From NCBI RefSeq assembly GCF_000224145.3, contig NW_004190397.2:291033-355032 (forward strand): a stretch of DNA of 64,000 bases, given 5' to 3'. The notes below the pieces were generated by a model. It had not been told where the DNA came from. It did no database searches and was given only the letters and a program-made list of their open reading frames with translations. The position numbers were made by a program, and so were the translations under genes. Origin of the DNA: Ciona intestinalis (lineage: Eukaryota > Chordata > Ascidiacea > Phlebobranchia > Cionidae). Below, one piece after another: positions 57,501 through 64,000 of the stretch (the stretch's first letter is position 1; every line of letters starts with the position of its first letter).

Positions 57501-59068
57501 ACGGTATAAAATACAGTATGAAATAAACGTTTTATTTTGCATATGCGTTTTATTGAGACTGGCCAGAAAATCTGTGGTTTTATGCTAAAAAATAAAATGT
57601 TTTGACATTTTTGTAGATGCCAATTAATGAATAAGTGTAACTCATTTATCCTCATGGCAGGGCAACGGCAGTCCTTATAACACGGGTGTTCTGTTTCATA
57701 CACCTCATGCCTGCTTATGAGTTACCACTTATGTAACTTTCTGGGTGATTATTTTGCAATGTATGACGATTTCGACAACCCATAAGTTACCACTGGGTTG
57801 GAGCAATTGCCATTAGTGTCTTATCCAAAAACACCCACAATGGTAGCAGCATCAAGCATTGAACCTGGTATCTCTGGCTTAAAGTCAATTCCTAAACCAC
57901 TGGGCTACAGTACAGTGCCATCAACATATATTTTACTATATATATATATATATATTTATTTATAGAAATAAAGAAATGAATAACAACATACACCAAATAA
58001 ATGGGGACCTCAGAAAAATCGCTGTCGAGTTAAAAAAGGTCCAAACTGGATTGCGCAATACAGAAGAAGGTATATTTACTATTAAAATATTATTTTATTG
58101 CTAAAAAACTTTATCATTTTTGGGGTATTATTTATCTATACTCGCATGGTAGGCTAGTTCAGTTATAACTATATTTGTTAAAATGTGTAGCTTTGTGGGT
58201 GATTTTTTTTTTTTATAATTAAGACAACCCATTAGTGACCACTGGTTTGGAGCAATTACCGTTAAGTAGGGGGGAAGATGGGACACTTTTAATATTATTT
58301 TTTGTCTCATTTGTTAGTAAACAAAGAACACTCAAAGAATTATAAAACTGTAACCTCACGAATACTATGCAACGTTTTTAATTTTAATTGTTCAAAACAT
58401 GATCAGGGTATTTGGATATTATCTGCCAAAAGGTGTCCGTCTTTCCCCACCCTACTATTATGACCTCTGGTATAAAAATATAGTTAAAAAAAACAGTGTT
58501 TCCAAATGTAAAATCCTTCCACAGCAAATGAGATGAAAATGATGCAACTGGAAACACTGAACAGAGAACTGCGTCAAGTTAACCTTCAGCAGTTTATTCG
58601 GCAAACAGGGTCAAAGGTTACAGTGTTGCCCTCTGACTCCGAAAAAGGTAAGCATGGCAACACTGAAAAATTACTTAGTCTTTTCGTGTCAAATTTTTTT
58701 TTGCCGTAAAAAAGTATTGATTTTTTTATTTTTGGTATATAATATATACATTTTGTACAATTTTATATTATTTTTTTTTAATAAATTCCTTCTTTTTTTA
58801 AAAAATTACTCATTTTTTAAAAAAATTACTCATTTTATGTCATTTTTGTTTATTTTTGTTACATTTTTTACAATTTTTATATATTCGTTATTTTGTAAAT
58901 TCCCAAATTTTGTAAAAAAATTTTCTTTATTTTTTAAATTTTTTTCCAGGTGGTAGTCGAAGCAATGTAAATGAGTTCCCACTCCCACCCCTGGAGTTTG
59001 AAACCCAGATTCCGACACACCCCGCTCCAGGGCTACCTTCTGGGGATTCCGGAGGTGTATGGGTGTAG
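51519..59068 (+). CDS. RASSF8: Ras association domain-containing protein 8 (RASSF7/8 group)
   Basis: N-terminal RASSF protein; vertebrate RASSF7/8 act at cell junctions, in growth control and at centrosomes. Eleven exons: 51519-51621, 51996-52075, 53124-53248, 53552-53643, 53948-54594, 55013-55112, 56689-56789, 57366-57427, 57966-58069, 58525-58647, 58950-59068; 551 residues. The Ras-association domain comes first ([38 protein letters not shown]). Then come YRQSLPP and REPKRKSL-like blocks, a large low-complexity Pro/Ser/Lys exon (53948-54594) containing the repeated motifs LMPPSFR and LIPPAFR, and a coiled coil with [15 protein letters not shown] and [10 protein letters not shown]. No SARAH domain, as expected for this subgroup. 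The start was set at the MELK codon; five upstream in-frame codons from 51504 (MYGVV) are less likely. Shares a divergent upstream region with SON. Confidence 0.95.
53710..53905. mobile_element. TIR MITE, RASSF8 intron 4
   Basis: AAGGGTGGGGGAAGATGGGA to CATCTTCCCCGACCCTACTA. Confidence 0.8.
55384..55576. mobile_element. TIR MITE, RASSF8 intron 6
   Basis: ATAGTAGGATAGGGAAAGAT to TGTCTTACCCCAAAGTACTA. Confidence 0.8.
55880..56082. mobile_element. TIR MITE, RASSF8 intron 6
   Basis: CAGTAGGGTGGGGAAAGATG to CCGTCTTTCCCCCCCTACTA; a diverged subfamily copy follows at 56377-56570. Confidence 0.8.
57640..57925 (-). mobile_element. SINE, reverse, RASSF8 intron 8
   Basis: GTGTTCTGTTTCATACACCT through a diverged tRNA-like head near 57900. 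Confidence 0.75.
58264..58460. mobile_element. TIR MITE, RASSF8 intron 9
   Basis: AAGTAGGGGGGAAGATGGGA to CCGTCTTTCCCCACCCTACT. Confidence 0.8.
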
Positions 59069-61205
59069 TGTTGACCAGAACAGTGTTTCCAGGTGTTTTT
59101 CAAATCCGTCCAATGCTTAACTGCAGCAAGGTGTTTCAAGCATGCACTTAACCAAGTTGGGAAATCAAAAAAGTTTGCGCAACACTGGACACCACGCACT
59201 GTGCATATGACACCAACTCTGCTTTGGAAATGCTCTGTCTATTTTTTTGCCATAATCACACACACTGCCATACCTATTACCAGTGATGCACAACACATTT
59301 TTCTATAAAAAAAATTGCTGTAAAATGTGTTTTTTTTGTAAATCACCCGTTAAAAGTTGTTGTAAGCTTAAAAGAGCGACCAGAAGCGTATTAACATATG
59401 CATATAGCATAGATATTGTACAGGAGTGCTTCTCAACCCCAGGGCCCCCCTTTGATTTAGGTCGCCTACTACAGCGGCTCACAATACATTTAATTTATAT
59501 TATAAAACGTAAATTTAACCAAAATTTTGGTTCAAAATTGGGTTGCCGAAAAATTATGATAAAAAGCTATCAGTTTATGATAAATTTTAATTCACAATAT
59601 TTTAATTTATAATTTTAAATCCAAATTATTGTAAAATTGAAAAATTTTGAGCAAAATTTAGGCTGCAAAAAAAATTAATTCATGATAAAACGCTATTATT
59701 TATTATTAATATTTGGGTTTCAAAAAATGATTTATGATGAAACGTTTTTAATTTATGATAAATATATATTTAAAACACCAAAAAGTTGGGAAGCACTGCT
59801 GCATGATAATAATAACACCGCCGGTGCCTTTTCCATCATATGTATTTTTTAATTTAAACTGTGGTCCAATCATGTATTTTTCGATTCTAACAAGTATACA
59901 AAAATAAACTGCAGTGCATTTAACTCTGCTGGAAAAAATTTTAAAAAAATTTAAGATTTTCTTGTAATTATTGTAAAATGCCAAGTTAAAATAAAGTTTT
60001 TAAATTTTGCTGTGGCTACCAGGTATAATCAAATTTTAAACTATTTCCGTTTATTTCTAGCAAAGCTAAATGCACTGTAATATATACGATTCAGTTCATA
60101 TAATAATATATAATGTTGTACATTCATCAAAATTTTTTTAAATGATTTTTTTGAAATTTTTTCATACGATTAAATCGTATTTATGGATCAAATTATTATT
60201 TTTTTACTTTACGAATTGTTAAAAAATTGCTTAATGTTATTTACACTTATTTTGTAAATTAAAATTGTGATTAAGAACGTTAAATAAATATGAAAAAAAT
60301 ATTTTGGGTATTTTCCTATGGTATATAGTTTTTAAATGATAGTAAAAAATTAGTAAGCAATAATTTAGCAAAAACTTAAAAATTTTGAATAGTGTAAAAT
60401 TTGTGTGCTGGGAACAGATCTATCTAAATGTGCAGTAGCATCTAAAGAACTTTTCACCTATTTATGCTACATTGTACAAATAGTAAAACATCCATCTTCT
60501 GACTATGACCTTCAGAAACATTTTCTTTTAAAGAGATTTTTCTGGGTGTTGATTAGGTAATAGACCAATTCTGGCCTGAACTTCAGGTCCCATGGTGTGT
60601 CCTGCGAGACTTTTTATGCCCTTAAGAAAAGTTTGTATGGGGTGTTGCTAATAGGCCAGTTCTGGCCTAAACCTCAGGTCTCATAGCATGTAATGCTGCA
60701 GGACCTCACCCACATAGAATAGAAAGTGACATTTCAAAACTAAAACTATATTTAACAAATATAACCCTACAGTGTATAATATAACCTAAACTTTATTAAA
60801 CCCCAAAATTTAGTAAAGAATTGTTAACAAAGAAAATGTTAAGTCTGGCCGCAGCACAGTTGGTTAACGTGGCTGCCTCGAACCCAGAGGTAATGGGATC
60901 AAGGCGCGTTGTTGCTACTATTGTGAGAATGTGTCCTTGGGCAAGACACTTAACAGCAATTGCTCCAACCCAGCGAATGGGTTGTCGAAAAAAACACTCA
61001 CAAAGTAACATACATGGTAACTCGTAAGCATGACACGGTGTATGGAACAACCATCTTATAATGACCGTCGTTTTCCGGCCATGCGAGGATAAAGTAAGTT
61101 ACATTCATTCAAAGAAAATGGACCATTTCTTTGCCCTAAAAATTTACCACCTCCAACCTAAAATAGTCCACCAAAAATCTGCATATCATTCAACAACAAA
61201 ACAAT
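59069..61205. other. Convergent intergenic region, RASSF8 / Lys-rich gene
   Basis: AT-rich 3' flank with AATAAA at 59990 (possible RASSF8 polyadenylation), two copies of the GGCCTAAAT-type short repeat near 60550-60725, and one SINE at 60848-61110. No coding exon seen. Confidence 0.5.
60848..61110 (+). mobile_element. tRNA-derived SINE, intergenic
   Basis: Head GCAGCACAGTTGGTTAACGT is diverged; B box GGGATCAAGGCG; ends ATTCATTC. Confidence 0.8.
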
Positions 61206-61210
61206 TTATT
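61205..61210 (-). terminator. Poly(A) signal AATAAA overlapping the stop codon of the Lys-rich gene
   Basis: The minus strand reads AATAAA, with the TAA stop (61206-61208) embedded in the hexamer. If used, the 3' UTR would be only a few tens of bases long. Confidence 0.4.
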
Positions 61211-63932
61211 TTCCTTCTGCTTCATCCCATTGTCTATCCACATTTTCCAAAACTTCTTTACCTCCCCAAATTAAATCCTTAGTAGCCACAGCAAACTTCC
61301 AGTTACTACATTCACCGTTTTCGATAAAATCCAATCTATTAGCTACAACGTGGCTGGCAAGGGCTGTGGCTTTTGACCGATTTCTCGTCCCGAAAGCGGC
61401 GTTTTGTAACGCGCTTGTGGCACCTTCTTTTTTACCTGTCAGCTGTAAAAGACCGTCAGCTATATTTACAGCCCCTCCTACGCCATCTGCAATATCAGCA
61501 GCTCCTAATTTGCCCATTCCCCTTAGACCCCCCCTTTTCATTTTCATTCCCGGCATTTTGATTTTGGGAATTTTGGGATGTTTCATTTTGCCAATGCCTT
61601 TCATTTTCCCGATTTTTGGTAATTTCGGGATTTTTGGAGCTTTTCTTTTTGGGAATTTTCCCATTTTTGGAAATTTTCCCATCTTGGGAAATTTTCCCAT
61701 TTTGGGTCCTTTTCCCATTTTGGGAAATTTTCCCATTTTTGGTCCTTTTCCCATTTTTGGAAACTTTCCCATTTTCGGTAGTTTTCCTGGCGCTTTCATT
61801 CTGCCTTTAGGGGCTTTCCCCATCTTTGGCAGTTTCATTTTTTGTGGCTTTGCTGTTTTAAGCATCCCAGGTTTTTTGAAACTTTGATTTTTTCCCATTT
61901 TTGGTTTCTTTACACTTTTCGTTGGATTTTGGTCAAACTTGACTTTTGGCTTTCCTTTTGCCTTAGAAACGTTGCCATTTTTCGTGTTCATTATTCCACC
62001 TGCAAATGTAAAACTACAACAAACAGAAGTAATATGTGAATGTATATGTTCTTATGTAAGAAATTTAACAGTAAGGGTAATGGGTTCAGAGCTCGTCGCT
62101 GCTACCATTGGGGGTGTATGTATCCTTGGGCAAGACACTTAACGGCAATTGCTCAAACCCAGTGACCAGTAATGGGTTGTATAATTATAATAAAACAAAA
62201 CATACAGAAAAACAATCACCCACAAAGTTATATACTTAGTAACTCTAAACAAGCACAAGGTGTATAAAGGTACACCCATGTAATAAAAATAATTTACACC
62301 ACATTCCAAAATTTAAAAAATCCCAAAAACTTTTTGAAATCTACTTTTTCATACAATTACGAAAAAAAAAATGCTAAAAACTAAAATAATTTATTTAAAG
62401 TTCAATTAAAACAAATATTTTTTTCTTTTGTTTTATTTTTTCTTTTTACCTGCCTTTGGTTTAGCAGGTTTTGATTTATTTTTACTCGTCGCAACTTTTT
62501 TAGGGGGTGGGGGTCTTTTAGGGGGTTTTCCTGTTTTGGGTTTATTTTTTGCTGAGTCAGTCTTCTTTTTCGGTTTTGCTGAGTCGCCTTGTTTTGCGGA
62601 TCTTCCTTTTGGTTTCTTATCGGGGGTTTTTCCACCTTTTTTTGCTGAGTCAGCTAATAAAATATTCTATAAAATTGGTCAGTTTCAAAACACAGATAGT
62701 TATACCTTTTGTTTTCCCATTTTTTTCTGTTTTCTTTTCACTTTTTTTCATGTTATTCTTGTCTGTTGATTTTGTTTTGTCTTTTTCATTTGTTTTTTTA
62801 CCAGTCTGTTTTTTTGCTTCACTTTTTTGTTTGTCCGATTTGTCATTTTTCTTCTTGTCCGATTTTCCGTTTTTTTGTTTGTCTTTTTTATTTTTATCAT
62901 TTTTCTTCTCCCCTGATTTTTCTTTTTTTTCTTTATCTTTTGTTTTGTCTTTCTTTTTTTTCTGTCTTTCCTCTTCCAAATCCTACAACATACTTACAAC
63001 TGACTATGCTGTAACACTATATCTACAAATAAATCGTTTACTATGATGTAACCTATAACACTATAAACACTATGGTAGCTCTAATCTAAAGCTTCTCAAA
63101 AAATTTTTTGATATTTTTATTAAAAAGTGTATGAAAAATATTTAAAGTCCACTTTTTGCTATTATTCAAATTTTTTGTGCAATACCATAAGACCTTACCC
63201 TTATGTTATTCAAAAAACATTACCTCAAAACTTTTTCAGTGTTGTATAAAAAAAATTTGCCTGCAGTATTCCCCTTACACAATAAATGGTGTAGTTTTTT
63301 CATAGCGTTAAAAAAAATTAGTCTTGGATATTATGTGCGAAAGGTGTCCCATCTTCCCCCACCCTACTGTATAAATAGTTGTGAGGCAAATTCTGGCATG
63401 AATCTTAGATCACATGGCGTACCACACTGCAAGACCTGACCCACATAGATTAAAAAAAAAATTTTTTTAAAAGCTTACTTCAATATTTTCTTCAAACATT
63501 TCAGCGATGTCATATCCTGTTTCGTAAACATCGTCGTAATCATGATTTCCAGGCGTCTGATTGGCTGCCTTTTTCGGCATGAGAAGAAATATTGAAGATG
63601 GATCGGTTGGGTTTAATTCCCGGTCATCACTGGGATAAAATGTTGGTCAACACTGGTAAAAAATTTATTAAAAGAAACCCTCCCCCCCCCCAAAAAAAAC
63701 AACTAAAAATTAAAAAAGAAAACATTTCCTGGTCATCACAGTGAAAAAAATTAGGTCAACACTGTGAGTCGTTTTTTGCGTTTTTTATAAAAGAAGAAGA
63801 GGAAGACTTACTCTTCCCCCTGCTCCATCCTCTCATACTCCCCGTTCATCTCTCTAAGCATCTGCATCTTCTGTGCTCGGTTCATCTTCTTTTCAGGATC
63901 AGCGTCGTAATGATGTTTGGTGTATGGAGGAG
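61206..63932 (-). CDS. Lysine-rich low-complexity protein, unrecognised (N-terminus off window)
   Basis: Five minus-strand exons with matching phases: 63812-63932, 63479-63629, 62706-62982, 62450-62653, 61206-61999, about 515 residues; further 5' exons must lie to the right of the window. First comes an acidic/mixed segment (PPYTKHHYDADPEKKMNRAQ, then MFEENIE), next a Lys/Asp/Glu-rich stretch with KKNDK-type repeats, then DSAKK-type repeats with Pro/Lys, and then an array of short units related to KFPKMGK and KGPKMGK. It closes with a more ordered domain of about 110 residues (from RGMGKLGAADIADGVGGAV to VDRQWDEAEGK) that includes Trp and Cys and is not low-complexity. The very high Lys content suggests nucleic-acid or polyanion binding, but I cannot name a family. 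Coding support comes from spliced phase continuity across five exons. The antisense open frame across 61366-61887 is only its shadow. Confidence 0.75.
62070..62290 (+). mobile_element. SINE, 5'-truncated, Lys-rich gene intron
   Basis: GTAATGGGTTCAGAGCTCGT (B-box region) to AACAAGCACAAGGTGTATAA. Confidence 0.7.
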
Positions 63933-64000
63933 CTAAAAAAATAAAAAAATAAATTTTTATCCGATGTAAGTTTCCCATCTAAGGGTGTTTTGTAAATTCG

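Noticed and set aside
61366..61887. 173-codon plus-strand frame rich in FPIFGNFPI
   Set aside because: Antisense shadow of the KFPKMGK array; the minus strand has spliced, phase-consistent exons.
62549..63046. 165-codon plus-strand Phe/Ser/Leu-rich frame
   Set aside because: Antisense of the Lys-rich exon 62706-62982; hydrophobicity is only the complement of AAA/AAG codons.

Overview
The window looks like a tunicate genome, most likely a Ciona species. It is AT-rich animal DNA with compact, intron-dense genes whose predicted proteins align over nearly their whole length with vertebrate orthologues. It also carries a dense load of small tRNA-derived SINEs, short terminal-inverted-repeat MITEs and a 71-bp minisatellite, which recur in almost every intron. 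The genus is inferred from gene content and repeat style. Three runs of exactly 50 N (8631-8680, 35410-35459, 36602-36651) are scaffold gaps of unknown true size.

I reconstructed eight protein genes by reading exons, splice sites and phases by hand. Left to right they are: POLR3B, second-largest RNA polymerase III subunit (+, 255-11292, 5' end off the window); CCDC146, centriole and flagellum coiled-coil protein (-, 11774-22446, complete, 20 exons); CCT8, chaperonin theta subunit (+, 23256-30784, complete, 12 exons); a CXorf65/C22orf15-like ubiquitin-fold-type gene (-, 31091-35254, 6 exons); an unrecognised 66-residue secreted protein (+, 38318-39033, 3 exons); SON, the G-patch, double-stranded-RNA-binding splicing co-factor (-, 39717-50150, 15 exons seen); RASSF8 of the RASSF7/8 group, Ras-association plus coiled coil (+, 51519-59068, complete, 11 exons); and a lysine-rich low-complexity protein (-, 61206 to beyond the right edge).

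The genes alternate strand strictly (+ - + - + - + -), so every gap between them is either a shared divergent promoter region (22447-23255, 35255-38317, 50151-51518) or a convergent 3' junction (11293-11773, 30785-31090, 39034-39716, 59069-61205). They do not form one pathway; most are housekeeping (Pol III transcription, protein folding, splicing), ciliary or signalling genes.

The interesting material is (1) the small secreted-protein gene with a GATA/ETS/TATA cluster upstream, (2) introns built largely or wholly from the 71-bp minisatellite, (3) tandem repeats that multiply splice-donor or branch-point-like sequence in CCDC146, (4) small non-autonomous transposons of hAT-like and piggyBac-like type, (5) local tandem amplification of transposon pieces, and (6) an unexplained reading-phase break inside SON. 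No CRISPR array, prokaryotic feature, viral gene or free-standing RNA gene was found.
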